NCBI GenBank assembly: GCA_002323895.1
Contig: DCQM01000213.1
Coordinates: 1,502-65,501, forward strand
Length of the DNA: 64,000 nucleotides
From: Akkermansiaceae bacterium UBA1518
GTDB lineage: Bacteria; Verrucomicrobiota; Verrucomicrobiia; Verrucomicrobiales; Akkermansiaceae
Direction: 5' to 3'
Shown: positions 52,914 through 62,668 of the stretch, one piece after another
Layout of the letters: the number at the start of each line of letters is the position of its first letter
How positions within the stretch are numbered: position 1 is the stretch's first letter
Notes under the pieces: generated by a model
The model's database searches: none
Seen by the model: the letters and a program-made list of their open reading frames with translations, nothing else
Told to the model about the DNA's origin: nothing
Position numbers and translations under genes: made by a program

Positions 52914-55900
52914 CTAGCGTTGCACAGCTCCCTCGGGCGACATCAAAACCAAGTAAACTGCTAGGCGAGCTTTCTCGACAGAGTCGGAAATATCAGTCTT
53001 AGCAAGGTTAGATTTAATGATCGATCTGGTTTGAGCACTCATGCCTCCTGCACAAACAACAATGTTGAGGTAGTCGAGGAGAGCATCAGAGTCTTCAAGG
53101 TAAGGCATGAAATCTCCGTAACTAGGAGCGAAATGGTAACGACCACCGATTCTAAAGCCTCGGTCAGCTATCTCCCAAAGCCGATTAGGCGCTGATATCA
53201 GGGTGTAGGAATTAGCAATTTCAAAAGCCGGACCATCTAGTCTCGCGATATTAAGACTGCCGGGTGGCGAGTAGTCTGGCCGGTAAAAATTAAATACCGT
53301 TGGCGAGTTCATCGGCATTTGGAGAGTGTCGTCAAAGTAGTTTCCATAATCCCACCAGACGACATTACCAGACCGGTTCATTTTGGTAAGCTTTGCGAGA
53401 TGCATTGTGCGGATCACAGGCTCACGGAAAAGCCCGAACCTAGGTGAAGTAGCAACAGCCGGATCACGAGCCTCTGCATCCATTAAAATCGCCTTTACTA
53501 CCGTGCCAAGGTCACCCCTGACCCCTTTTCCATTATTGACAAAGATCGAGGAGACCCGCTCCACATAGGATGGCGTTGGATTACTGGTCACAAGGAATTG
53601 GATCAGTGAACGTGAAATGAAGGGAGCACAATTTGGATGCTCAAAAAGATGCCTAACAGCATCACGAATATCCTGCATACCATTTTCTTTGTTTGGAGCT
53701 CTGGCGGGTATGATAAAACCATTGAGCAACCTTTTCTCGCCAAAGTCATGTTTGGCAGGGAAGAGCTCCATAGAGACGAGGTGCTCATGATCCTGCTTAG
53801 TCTGAACACCCCATTCGTTGTTAGCGAACCATAGGCCTGTCATCACTCGTGCAAGCTCGGTGACCTGGTCATTTTCGTAGGTAGGGATTTGATCACCTTT
53901 GCTGTCTAGCTTATACGAACCATCTTGGTTGAGCTCCCAGAGTCCAATCGTAAACAATTGCATGACTTCTCTTGCGTAATTCTCATCAGGGTAACGATTG
54001 AGGGTAGGATCGGGTGGCAGATTGCCAACATGAGAAAGATAGCGTCCCATGTTTGCGTCAAGGGTCACCCCCATAAGAAGGTCATAGTAGTTGCCAAAAG
54101 CATGTTCAACGAGCCTGTCATAATAGCGAGCAAGGCTACGAACGTTTTGGTCAATATTTCCATCTTGGCGTGAGATCACAAGTATCTGAGATAATGCAAA
54201 AGCAACCCTCTGTCGGAGTTGATCAGATCCCGAAATTGCAGCGCGAGCAAAAGCTGTTTGGAGGTTTTCATCCTCAATCCGTATATCATTATTTGTGCGG
54301 TAAGTCTTATCGACTCGGGCACCATTTAGGTCATTCTCAATCTCTTTAATATAAATCTCATGGTAGGTCGCTGGTTGGGTGTCGATTTGATCGTCGATCC
54401 AGCCTTCAATACCTTGCTTTCGGACATTTTCAATCTCGCGCATAGTTGGCCCAAATGAACCTTGAAGTAAAAGACGAGAAGCTTCAGTTCGTGTGGGAGT
54501 CGTAACAGTAAGACCGGTTGCAAAAGATTCTCGGTTGGCAAATCTTTCTAAAAAAACCGCCTGGTCACCAGGGATTAAGCCATCTGGATTACCATCACCA
54601 TTATTATCGTAGGATACCGCCCGCCCAAGTGAATCTGGTGCGGATGATTTAGACCCTAAAACATTTTCCTCCCAGTCACTCAGGCCGTCTGAGTCGAGAT
54701 CACGATCCGAGACAGATACACGAAAGAATTCGCGAGGGGAACCTATGGGGAAGGAGACGCTGAACTCCTCTCCATCAATGGTGAGCTCGGGGCGAGAGCG
54801 CACGAAGCTTTGGAGGTCATTGGATGAATGTATTCGTTGTAATTTTAGGGGAAGTCTTGGGAAGCGGATATTGATTGAATTAGCTATTTCGGAATTTTCA
54901 GCGATGACCCGAAAGTTTGATTTAGGGTCAAAAGGGTTGGTGCCCATTTTAGCCTCTTCTTCGTTAGTGAGTCCGTCTCCGTCTTCATCGTCGATTGGTT
55001 TTAGATTTCCTGCTCCAAATCTTGCCTCCCAAAGGTCCGACATTCCATTGTTATTCAAGTCCGAGCGTCCAATATTCTCCTGCCGATAAAGTGGTGGAAT
55101 TGAATCAGCTGAATTTGGATCTGTGAATTGGTTTGTTTCTAGGGAATCACTAAAACCATCGCCATCACTGTCTGTTTGCAACGGATTGGATCCCAAAATT
55201 GATTCGAGTAGATTTGAAAGACCGTCGGAGTCTTCGTCTGCTAAAGCATCAGAAGGGTTATCAGGGGCGAGTCCATGGGTTCTCTCAAATAAGTCATTCA
55301 TTCCGTCATTGTCCGCATCCGCGCAGTGAGAGAGTCCATTAAGGCGTTCGACCGGAGTTGATGAACGGAAGAGTTGTAATCCCTGACTAAAATCTATCCT
55401 TGAACTTCCTGGATCGTCTCCGATCCCCCAGACCGCTGACCCATCAATCAAAGAAGGCACAGCTTCGCATCCAATAAAATCATGCGCTGCGACAGTAGTT
55501 CCAAGTTTTTGATTAAGGATGGAAAAACTAACCTTCCAATCCTTACTTTCACTTGTGCCTCTAGCGGCATGGAATCGAAAGGTGAGTGGGTCAGAGGTGT
55601 CGCAGGATCCAAATCCCGTGAAACCTAAGGCCTTGGTGAGATCTTTTTGGTAATCAGCGTATTGTAAGTTTTTTCCGTTTCGAATGAAGCTCCCTTGAAG
55701 TCGCGAATTGACGTAAAAAACAATTTTTTTATTTTGCCGAAATAGTCTCATTCTGAGTGCGCTGGCCACTCCAGCTGTAAGATTGTCGACTTTCCAATCA
55801 ATGAAGCCCCGATTTGGTCCGTTTCCATAGCTTCTTACTCCGCTACCGTGGTCATTCATAAATTGAAGGTCAGTTATCTCCCATAGGACTTCGGTTGCGC

Positions 55901-57878
55901 TGACAAATACGGGAACAGGTAGCGAGGAAAAGCTGTTACTCTTTGGATCAGAAAAACTTAATCTTTCCTGGCCATCATTCACCCCATCATTATCTGTGTC
56001 TGCAAGAGTTGGGTCACTGCGAAAAGGATGGTTGAGCTCATCAAAGTCAGAAAGTCCATCCTCATCAGTATCTCTTAAGTTAGGATTACTGCCCGCTACC
56101 GCTTCTGCGGCATCATCGAGACCATCATCATCAGTATCCGCTTTCCACGGATGGCTTCCGGCCTCAAACTCATCCAGCCAATTTAACGAATCACCATCTG
56201 GATCGTCATTTACCGTGGTATCTGAACGGTAAAGAATCTCCCACCAATCGGGAAGACCGTCGGAGTCAATATCTCCACTAGTGTTGATGATTTGGATCCC
56301 TGCTATTCCAGAATTATTGCCTGATGTCCGAAAGCTTTCAAATGAAACCGAGCGCCCCGTTAGACCTTCATAGTGAACAACATTAGCGAGTGGAGCCACG
56401 GGGCCGGAGGATGGGCGATACACGATAAAGTCTAATTCGCCACCCACTCCTAGCGGTCTGACCAAAGCACTTTCTTGAAAAAGCTCATCCCGCTTTAGAG
56501 TGCTAACTGGCCCCAAATTGTAGGCTGAAAGATAGACGTAGACATCATAAGTGACAAAGGATGGGGGAATATTCTTTATCTCCAGCACTGCGGGGGAATC
56601 TGAGCTGGCGGAAAGGTAACCATTCAAAAGATTGGCTGCTCTCGTATCATTGGCTCTGCTGGTTTTAGTTCCATTAAAACGAAAGGAAACATTTGTTGTG
56701 GTCGCATTTCCGGCTGAATCTACGATCACACCTGTTATGGGGCTAATAATTTGACTGGTGTCTCCTGTGCGCATTCCATTCCCCTGATAATTATTGCTTT
56801 TAAGTAATTCTGTTTGATTCCAATTCGGTTGGGGGATTAATCCATTCGGGTAGGTCGTTGGCCAAATCCCTTCGTCTGGGCGGCTCTCCGACCGGAAATT
56901 AATCCCGATAGCTCCCGCCCATTTTGGAGGAGTGCTTTCGTTATTATTAGGCTCATACCCTGTCTTTATTTCCCACGCATCAGAAGCTCCATCCCCATCG
57001 GTATCTATCAACACTGGACTAGAGTTTGTCTCTTCTCCATCGAGGAGTCCGTCATTATCTGAATCTTTATCGAGCGGATCACTTTCAATCTCATCCTGAT
57101 CTTTTAGCCCGTCTCCATCGGTATCTGAAAGGCGGGGATTCGTTTTGGCTTTAAACTCATCTAGATTAGTCAAAGTGTCGCCATCAAGGTCTATTAAGGC
57201 ATCGGAAGGATCTGAGTCTGATAATTGATAGAATCTCTCCCAGTAGAGCGGAAGTTCATCTGAATCCACGTCACTAAGTGCCGTAGGATCGAGCGCGACA
57301 GACAGTTGATCAATCGCTACCCACGATCGAGGAGTATTGCTAATTCTGCGGATTTCTAGGGTGTTAGCGCCTACCGAGAGATCGAGACCCGCCGTAGCGA
57401 ATTCGCCCACCACTAGGGCGTTATTTCGGAATACCTCACTGGTAAGGGAAGCTGCTTTTCCATTTATGCTAACCGCTACAATATTTCCAGGATGATCATT
57501 TTCCTCATGAAGTGAAATGCCACTCCAGATGAAATCGAGTTCAATCTTCATAAGCCCAGTGCTGGTGGCTTGTGATGAGGTTAAATTGAAATGAATAACG
57601 TTGCGCGGATCGGAGGAAGTCAAAGATCTTTCAAAATTTGTGACGTCCTCCTTTTTGGTGAGGGTACCGATTGGAGCTGGGTAAGTCCCAGCAAGATAAT
57701 AATGGTCGTCTAGAACGGTCGCGGCTCCGGGCGAGGAATCTTCGATCCCATTTTCTCTAGAGAATTCCAAACTTGAATCATCATTGTTCCCAATCTGGAT
57801 AACGGGTGAAAACTCCGCCCGGGCCGAAATAATTCCAGCTAAGAGCAAATATCCTAATAATTTCGTCAACGATACCAT
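52914..57878 (-). CDS. Giant secreted DUF1800 protein with thrombospondin type 3 calcium repeats
   Basis: 1654 residues from the ATG at 57878, with AAGGGG four bases upstream; a TTG at 57917 is not favoured. Signal peptide about 1-22. The N-terminal part has a beta domain, then several clusters of Asp-rich calcium motifs (DTDGDGLKD, DSDNDGLLDGEE, DTDDDGLDD) near residues 225-315, 545-655, 860-1005 and 1105-1145, separated by beta domains. The C-terminal 480 residues form DUF1800 (LLLQGSFGPTMREIENV, RYPDENYAREVMQLFTIGLWELN, FEHPNCAPFISRSLIQFLVTSNP). The rod should be calcium-stiffened and on the cell surface or periplasm. It heads the operon with DUF1501 and the small protein. Confidence 0.92.
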   Translation of the reverse strand: MVSLTKLLGYLLLAGIISARAEFSPVIQIGNNDDSSLEFSRENGIEDSSPGAATVLDDHYYLAGTYPAPIGTLTKKEDVTNFERSLTSSDPRNVIHFNLTSSQATSTGLMKIELDFIWSGISLHEENDHPGNIVAVSINGKAASLTSEVFRNNALVVGEFATAGLDLSVGANTLEIRRISNTPRSWVAIDQLSVALDPTALSDVDSDELPLYWERFYQLSDSDPSDALIDLDGDTLTNLDEFKAKTNPRLSDTDGDGLKDQDEIESDPLDKDSDNDGLLDGEETNSSPVLIDTDGDGASDAWEIKTGYEPNNNESTPPKWAGAIGINFRSESRPDEGIWPTTYPNGLIPQPNWNQTELLKSNNYQGNGMRTGDTSQIISPITGVIVDSAGNATTTNVSFRFNGTKTSRANDTRAANLLNGYLSASSDSPAVLEIKNIPPSFVTYDVYVYLSAYNLGPVSTLKRDELFQESALVRPLGVGGELDFIVYRPSSGPVAPLANVVHYEGLTGRSVSFESFRTSGNNSGIAGIQIINTSGDIDSDGLPDWWEILYRSDTTVNDDPDGDSLNWLDEFEAGSHPWKADTDDDGLDDAAEAVAGSNPNLRDTDEDGLSDFDELNHPFRSDPTLADTDNDGVNDGQERLSFSDPKSNSFSSLPVPVFVSATEVLWEITDLQFMNDHGSGVRSYGNGPNRGFIDWKVDNLTAGVASALRMRLFRQNKKIVFYVNSRLQGSFIRNGKNLQYADYQKDLTKALGFTGFGSCDTSDPLTFRFHAARGTSESKDWKVSFSILNQKLGTTVAAHDFIGCEAVPSLIDGSAVWGIGDDPGSSRIDFSQGLQLFRSSTPVERLNGLSHCADADNDGMNDLFERTHGLAPDNPSDALADEDSDGLSNLLESILGSNPLQTDSDGDGFSDSLETNQFTDPNSADSIPPLYRQENIGRSDLNNNGMSDLWEARFGAGNLKPIDDEDGDGLTNEEEAKMGTNPFDPKSNFRVIAENSEIANSINIRFPRLPLKLQRIHSSNDLQSFVRSRPELTIDGEEFSVSFPIGSPREFFRVSVSDRDLDSDGLSDWEENVLGSKSSAPDSLGRAVSYDNNGDGNPDGLIPGDQAVFLERFANRESFATGLTVTTPTRTEASRLLLQGSFGPTMREIENVRKQGIEGWIDDQIDTQPATYHEIYIKEIENDLNGARVDKTYRTNNDIRIEDENLQTAFARAAISGSDQLRQRVAFALSQILVISRQDGNIDQNVRSLARYYDRLVEHAFGNYYDLLMGVTLDANMGRYLSHVGNLPPDPTLNRYPDENYAREVMQLFTIGLWELNQDGSYKLDSKGDQIPTYENDQVTELARVMTGLWFANNEWGVQTKQDHEHLVSMELFPAKHDFGEKRLLNGFIIPARAPNKENGMQDIRDAVRHLFEHPNCAPFISRSLIQFLVTSNPTPSYVERVSSIFVNNGKGVRGDLGTVVKAILMDAEARDPAVATSPRFGLFREPVIRTMHLAKLTKMNRSGNVVWWDYGNYFDDTLQMPMNSPTVFNFYRPDYSPPGSLNIARLDGPAFEIANSYTLISAPNRLWEIADRGFRIGGRYHFAPSYGDFMPYLEDSDALLDYLNIVVCAGGMSAQTRSIIKSNLAKTDISDSVEKARLAVYLVLMSPEGAVQR

Positions 57879-57944
57879 CAGCCCCTTGAAGTTCGCACCT
57901 TTTGAAGGATTGGACAAGAGGCAAAGATCTCATAGCTTAAGGCC

Positions 57945-60137
57945 GTGGATTTCAGCCTCGTCAGTGAATTTGCCCCCAAGGGGGACCAAGAACAAGCAAT
58001 CGCCAAGTTGGTGAAATCGATTGAATCCGGCAACCGCCATCAAACCCTTCGTGGAGTTACTGGCTCGGGTAAGACATTTACGATGGCAAACGTCATTAAT
58101 AAAATTCAAAAGCCTACTCTTATCATGAGTCATAATAAGACTCTTGCGGCTCAGCTTTACTCAGAATTTAAAGCCTTTTTCCCTGAGAATGCTGTTGAGT
58201 ATTTCGTCTCGTATTTCGACTACTATCAGCCGGAGGCCTATATACCACGCTCGGATACCTACATTGAGAAGGATTCATCGATTAATGAGGAAATCGAAAG
58301 GCTCCGTTTAAGCACAATGGGATCACTGATCACCCGCGACGATGTGATTGTTGTGGCGAGTGTAAGTTGCATCTATGGCCTAGGAAATCCGGAAGACTAC
58401 AAGGAGATGATGTTCGGGATTCGTCAGGGGGAGGAAATTGGCCGCGATGAATTTTTGACTGAACTTGTGAATCTTCTTTTTGAACGGAACGACATTTCCT
58501 TTGAACGGGGCCACTTTCGAGTTCGGGGTGATGTCGTCGAAGTGAGACCAGCCTATTTGGAGGAAACTGCGATTCGAATTGAGTTTTTTGGTGATGAAAT
58601 TGATCGTATCACTTCGATCGACACTCGAAGTGGGCGCGTTATCGATGAGGTGACTCACTACGTTTTTTATCCGGCTAAGCAGTTTGTAAGTTCGAAGGAG
58701 AAGCTCAAAGGCGCAATGGTTGCGATTCGACAAGAGCTCGATGATCGAATCGCTTGGTTCGAAAAGAATGGCAAGCTTATCGAGGCCCAACGCATTCGCA
58801 TGCGAACGGAATATGACCTTGAGATGATGCAAGAGATGGGATTTTGCCAAGGAATCGAGAACTACTCACGACATATCACTGGACGCAAACCTGGAGAGAG
58901 ACCCTATACCTTGCTTGATTTCTTCCCAGATGATTACCTCCTTCTCGCAGACGAAAGTCATGCAACTCTTCCACAGGTTCGAGGGATGTTCGAAGGGGAT
59001 AAAAGCCGTAAATCAGTATTGGTTGATCATGGTTTCCGATTACCTAGCGCGATGGACAATCGGCCCCTGCGTTTCGATGAATATATGAAGATGACAAAGC
59101 GTCGGCTTTACGTAAGTGCGACGCCGGGACCTTTCGAAATCGTGAATTCTAGACCCGACAATCCAAAATTTATTCCTATAAAATCGAGGAATGAGAGTGA
59201 TTTTGATCCCACCTTTTTTAAGCGCCTTACCATCAAGGCGAGTGGCGCAAACGAGGAGGTAGAGGATTTTGATGTTTCTCGTAGTGGTGGACAACTAATT
59301 GTAGAGCAGATCATTCGGCCGACCGGATTATTAGATCCTATTTTGACGATGCGCCCATTGAAGTCCCAGATCGACGAGACTATTGAGCTATGCCAACAAC
59401 GGGTAGAGAAAAACGAAAGGGTTCTCATTACAACTCTTACAAAAAAAACAGCAGAAGATTTAACCGAATACCTTCAGGGGGTTGATTTAAAGGTGCGCTA
59501 TATTCATGCCGATGTTGATGCAATTGAGCGGGTTGAGATCCTCCGTGCTCTCCGAGCTGCAGAGTTTGATATTCTAGTTGGTATTAATCTTCTTCGTGAG
59601 GGGCTCGACCTTCCTGAAGTTTCTTTGGTCTGCATACTAGATGCTGACAAGGAAGGATTTCTTCGAAACGAGACAAGCTTGATTCAAACGGCCGGTCGGG
59701 CGGCCCGGCATATTAACGGTGAATGTATCCTTTTCTGCGACATAGTGACTGATTCGATTCAGTGCCTTCTTGATGTTACCGAACATCGACGAAGAATTCA
59801 AAGGGACCATAATGAGAAACATGGAATCACTCCGAAGAGCGTTAAGCGTGCAGTCCAGAAGAGTCTGCATGATCGTGAAGCGAGTCATCAAGCGGCCAAG
59901 GAGGTCAATACGGCGCTAGTCGCAGAAGATGAAATGATCTTCAATGCAGTCGAAGTCATTCGCGAGATGGAGGATGAAATGCAGAAGGCCTCAGCTAAGC
60001 TCGAGTTCGAGAAGGCCGCGCATCTTAGGGATCAGATTAAGGAGTTGAAACAGCGCGCTGGAATCGATGCTCCGTCGCCAAAAAGAAAAGCGAAGGTGAA
60101 ATACAATCTAGCAAGAAAGATAGAAAAAGACTCTTAA
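57945..60137 (+). CDS. uvrB: UvrABC excision nuclease subunit B
   Basis: 730 residues from a GTG at 57945 preceded by TAAGG. Damage-verifying helicase of nucleotide excision repair. Walker A VTGSGKTFTMANVI (about 41-48), the beta-hairpin YYQPEAYIPRSDTYIEKD, helicase motifs with DEAD-like ADESHATLPQ, VLITTLTKKTAEDLTEYL, GINLLREGLDLPEVSLVCILDADKEGFLR and the RAARHINGECILF motif are present, plus the C-terminal UVR domain (KLEFEKAAHLRDQIKEL) that binds UvrC. A short basic tail ends the protein. Divergent from the DUF1800 operon across 66 bases. Confidence 0.98.
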   Translation: MDFSLVSEFAPKGDQEQAIAKLVKSIESGNRHQTLRGVTGSGKTFTMANVINKIQKPTLIMSHNKTLAAQLYSEFKAFFPENAVEYFVSYFDYYQPEAYIPRSDTYIEKDSSINEEIERLRLSTMGSLITRDDVIVVASVSCIYGLGNPEDYKEMMFGIRQGEEIGRDEFLTELVNLLFERNDISFERGHFRVRGDVVEVRPAYLEETAIRIEFFGDEIDRITSIDTRSGRVIDEVTHYVFYPAKQFVSSKEKLKGAMVAIRQELDDRIAWFEKNGKLIEAQRIRMRTEYDLEMMQEMGFCQGIENYSRHITGRKPGERPYTLLDFFPDDYLLLADESHATLPQVRGMFEGDKSRKSVLVDHGFRLPSAMDNRPLRFDEYMKMTKRRLYVSATPGPFEIVNSRPDNPKFIPIKSRNESDFDPTFFKRLTIKASGANEEVEDFDVSRSGGQLIVEQIIRPTGLLDPILTMRPLKSQIDETIELCQQRVEKNERVLITTLTKKTAEDLTEYLQGVDLKVRYIHADVDAIERVEILRALRAAEFDILVGINLLREGLDLPEVSLVCILDADKEGFLRNETSLIQTAGRAARHINGECILFCDIVTDSIQCLLDVTEHRRRIQRDHNEKHGITPKSVKRAVQKSLHDREASHQAAKEVNTALVAEDEMIFNAVEVIREMEDEMQKASAKLEFEKAAHLRDQIKELKQRAGIDAPSPKRKAKVKYNLARKIEKDS

Positions 60138-60218
60138 GTAGCGGGAGGACAGAAGATTGGTAAGAAAAAGGCCTGAGCCGCAATTTTTTAAGGTCCTTCT
60201 TTCGAGATATCTTGGATT

Positions 60219-60247
60219 TTGACAGTCTTGTCTATTGAAGGCATTAT
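60219..60247 (+). promoter_or_regulatory. Sigma-70-type promoter of the HAD gene, near leaderless
   Basis: TTGACA (60219-60224) is followed after 17 bases by CATTAT (60242-60247). Transcription would begin about 60254, only two or three bases before the ATG at 60257, and no Shine-Dalgarno sequence is present. It is the best-formed promoter in the window by eye. The -10 matches TATAAT at four of six positions. Confidence 0.6.
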
Positions 60248-60256
60248 CGTCGCCCG

Positions 60257-61138
60257 ATGTCGGTTCCGCAAAATACTATCGCGCTGGTTTATGATTATGA
60301 TCAGACACTTAGCCCCAGTTACATGCAGGATGATGTCCTGTTCCCTAAGTTTGGAATCGACCCCGAACAGTTCTGGCGCAAGTGCAATGTTCTTGTGAAG
60401 GAACAGCTCTGGGATGGTGAATTGGCCTATATGAAATGTCTCCTCGATTACCTAGGGATGGATAATGTCAGTAACAACGATCTCACTCAGCTGGGAAAGG
60501 GGCTAAGTTACTACCCTGGAGTCGAAACTGTTTTTGAGGAGATACGGGAATTTTGCCTTCAGCCAGAGCATGAAACTGCGGGAATTAAGGTGGAACACTA
60601 CATTGTTTCATCTGGTCTCCAGGCCTTACTCGATGGATGCTCGCTTGCTGGAAAGGTGAAAGCGATTTTCGGATGTGAGTTTGGGGAAGACGAGCAGGGA
60701 CGTATCAGCTTTCCCAAGCGGACTATTTCTCACACAACGAAAACTCAATATCTTTTCCGGATTAACAAAGGGATGCTGGGTCGTGACGATGATGTGAACG
60801 ATCACATGCCGACCGAAGCCCGACCTATTCCTTTTGAGAATATGATTTATGTGGGGGATGGGCCTACCGATGTCCCATGTTTCACCGTGATGAAGAAAAA
60901 CGGGGGGCACGCGATTGCAGTTTATAATCCAAACGATCAAACTGGGCGAAGTTTTAGGAAGTGTTTCCAGCTTTGTAATCATGCTGACCGGGTTAAGTAT
61001 ATTGCGCCGGCAGACTACCGGAAGGGGAGTCACTTACGTCTCCTTCTCGAAGAGATGGTGAAAGAGGTAGCGGACCGGATTCTTCAGGAGCGCCTCGAAG
61101 AAGGCCAGCAGGGACGAGTTGCAGCACCAGGTTTTTAA
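60257..61138 (+). CDS. HAD superfamily hydrolase (phosphoserine-phosphatase-like)
   Basis: 293 residues. Catalytic motif I is DYDQTLS (Asp13 nucleophile, Asp15), motif II VSSG after HYI, motif III includes a Lys in TKTQYLFR, and motif IV is VGDGPTDVPCF. A helical cap of about 100 residues lies between motifs I and II. The members are small-molecule phosphatases, but the substrate is not recognisable. Cytoplasmic. It lies 11 bases before mpl and could be co-transcribed from the promoter at 60219-60247. Confidence 0.83.
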   Translation: MSVPQNTIALVYDYDQTLSPSYMQDDVLFPKFGIDPEQFWRKCNVLVKEQLWDGELAYMKCLLDYLGMDNVSNNDLTQLGKGLSYYPGVETVFEEIREFCLQPEHETAGIKVEHYIVSSGLQALLDGCSLAGKVKAIFGCEFGEDEQGRISFPKRTISHTTKTQYLFRINKGMLGRDDDVNDHMPTEARPIPFENMIYVGDGPTDVPCFTVMKKNGGHAIAVYNPNDQTGRSFRKCFQLCNHADRVKYIAPADYRKGSHLRLLLEEMVKEVADRILQERLEEGQQGRVAAPGF

Positions 61139-61149
61139 ATTGCGAAGCG

Positions 61150-62535
61150 ATGAGCAGAGAACAATTTCACTTTGTCGGGGTTTGCGGAACAGCCATGGGT
61201 TCAGTGGCTGCCGGCATGATCGAAAAAGGTTTTACTGTCACAGGATCTGACCAATCCGTCTACCCTCCTATGTCGACGTTCCTTCAAAACAAAGGGGTGC
61301 AAATTATGGAAGGCTACCAGGCTAGCAATATTCCTGACGAAACGACGACTGTCGTAATTGGCAACGCTATCAGTCGCGGGAACAATGAAGCGGAGGCCAT
61401 CCTTGATCGGCGCCTTCGGTATCTGTCATTGCCAGAAGTTTTGAAAGAATACTTCCTTCGCGGGCAACGTAATTACGTAGTGAGTGGAACTCACGGCAAG
61501 ACAACGACTAGCTCGATCCTTGCTTGGCTCTTTGAATCTGCCGGCAAGAAACCGGGGTTTATGATCGGTGGAATTCCGGCCAATTTTGGCCAGGGAGCGA
61601 GGTTTACTGACTCAGATTTCATGGTGATGGAGGGGGACGAATATGACACCGCGTTTTTCGACAAAAGGTCCAAATTTCTTCATTACCTCCCGGAGTTGGT
61701 GGTAATGAATAACATCGAGTTCGACCATGCCGATATTTACAATAATTTAGATGAAATCATCCTAACCTTTTCTAGGCTCTTGAAGATCGTGCCCCGAAAC
61801 GGTTTAGCACTTATTAATGGCGATGATGCCAACTGTCTCATTGCCGCTAAGGAATCGCCATGTCCAACAAGAAAGGTGGGCTTTGGCGAATCTTGTGACC
61901 TTAAAATTAGTAATGTTGAATACCTCCCGACCGGAAGTTGTTTTGTCATTGAGGGTGAAGCCTATGAAGTTCCAATGGTGGGTGAATTCAACGTGAGAAA
62001 CGCCGCAATGGCGGTTTGCTCGGCTAGATTCGCCGGGCTTGAGCCAGAAGAGATTAGGAGGGGGTTATTGTCTTTTGAGGGGATCGCTCGACGGCAGCAA
62101 GAGCGTGGTGAAGTGCGCGGAATCACAGTTGTTGATGATTTCGCACACCATCCCACTGCGATCGGGTTGGCGATTGATGGCCTTCGTCAAAAATACCCAT
62201 CGCGACGTCTCTGGGTCGTTTTTGAGCCCCGGTCAAACACAACACGCCGGAACATCTTCCAGGACGACTTGGCGATGGCCCTTAAAAAAGCGGATTGCGT
62301 TGTCATTCCTTCGATACCCCATCCTGAAAAGGTTGCCGAAAATGAAAGGCTCGATCCAGACAAACTAGTTGCTGACATTTCAAGTGCAGGAGCCCATTCT
62401 TGGCATCTGGGGGAGGTTGAAGAGATCGTGGAACATGTTTCCTCCCTCGCGCAAAGTGGCGATGTCATCGCTATTTTAAGTAATGGTGGGTTTGGAGGGA
62501 TTCACGAAAAGTTGCTGACCTCTCTTAGTGATTGA
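61150..62535 (+). CDS. mpl: UDP-N-acetylmuramate:L-alanyl-gamma-D-glutamyl-meso-diaminopimelate ligase
   Basis: 461 residues. Peptidoglycan recycling: attaches the recycled murein tripeptide to UDP-MurNAc in the cytoplasm. Mur-ligase blocks: N-terminal GVCGTAMGSVAAGMIEKG, ATP loop VSGTHGKTTTSSIL, MEGDEYDTAFFDKRSKF (an Mpl rather than MurC feature), MNNIEFDHADIY, DDFAHHPTAI and FEPRSNTTRRNIFQ. Length fits Mpl. Supports a peptidoglycan-containing wall built with diaminopimelate. Confidence 0.93.
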   Translation: MSREQFHFVGVCGTAMGSVAAGMIEKGFTVTGSDQSVYPPMSTFLQNKGVQIMEGYQASNIPDETTTVVIGNAISRGNNEAEAILDRRLRYLSLPEVLKEYFLRGQRNYVVSGTHGKTTTSSILAWLFESAGKKPGFMIGGIPANFGQGARFTDSDFMVMEGDEYDTAFFDKRSKFLHYLPELVVMNNIEFDHADIYNNLDEIILTFSRLLKIVPRNGLALINGDDANCLIAAKESPCPTRKVGFGESCDLKISNVEYLPTGSCFVIEGEAYEVPMVGEFNVRNAAMAVCSARFAGLEPEEIRRGLLSFEGIARRQQERGEVRGITVVDDFAHHPTAIGLAIDGLRQKYPSRRLWVVFEPRSNTTRRNIFQDDLAMALKKADCVVIPSIPHPEKVAENERLDPDKLVADISSAGAHSWHLGEVEEIVEHVSSLAQSGDVIAILSNGGFGGIHEKLLTSLSD

Positions 62536-62668
62536 TCCTCATTACGAATCTGGACCAAAAAACCGTTCGCATATCGATGTTAGTAGAATGAATTCGACTG
62601 ACCGTTGCCGGTTTATTTGAGGCATAAAACTGCTTGGGTTTCACAGGGTGCAAGACAAGATCTATTGC

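Noticed and set aside
54950..57240. Repeated Asp-rich DNA segments as a possible CRISPR or satellite array
   Set aside because: They are degenerate codons for calcium-binding repeats in the DUF1800 protein with irregular spacing.
58380..58850. A 156-codon minus-strand open frame
   Set aside because: It is antisense to conserved uvrB sequence and reads as a shadow.
60150..60192. Candidate terminator after uvrB (GGCCTGAGCC followed by T6)
   Set aside because: The stem is only about three base pairs, too weak for an intrinsic terminator.
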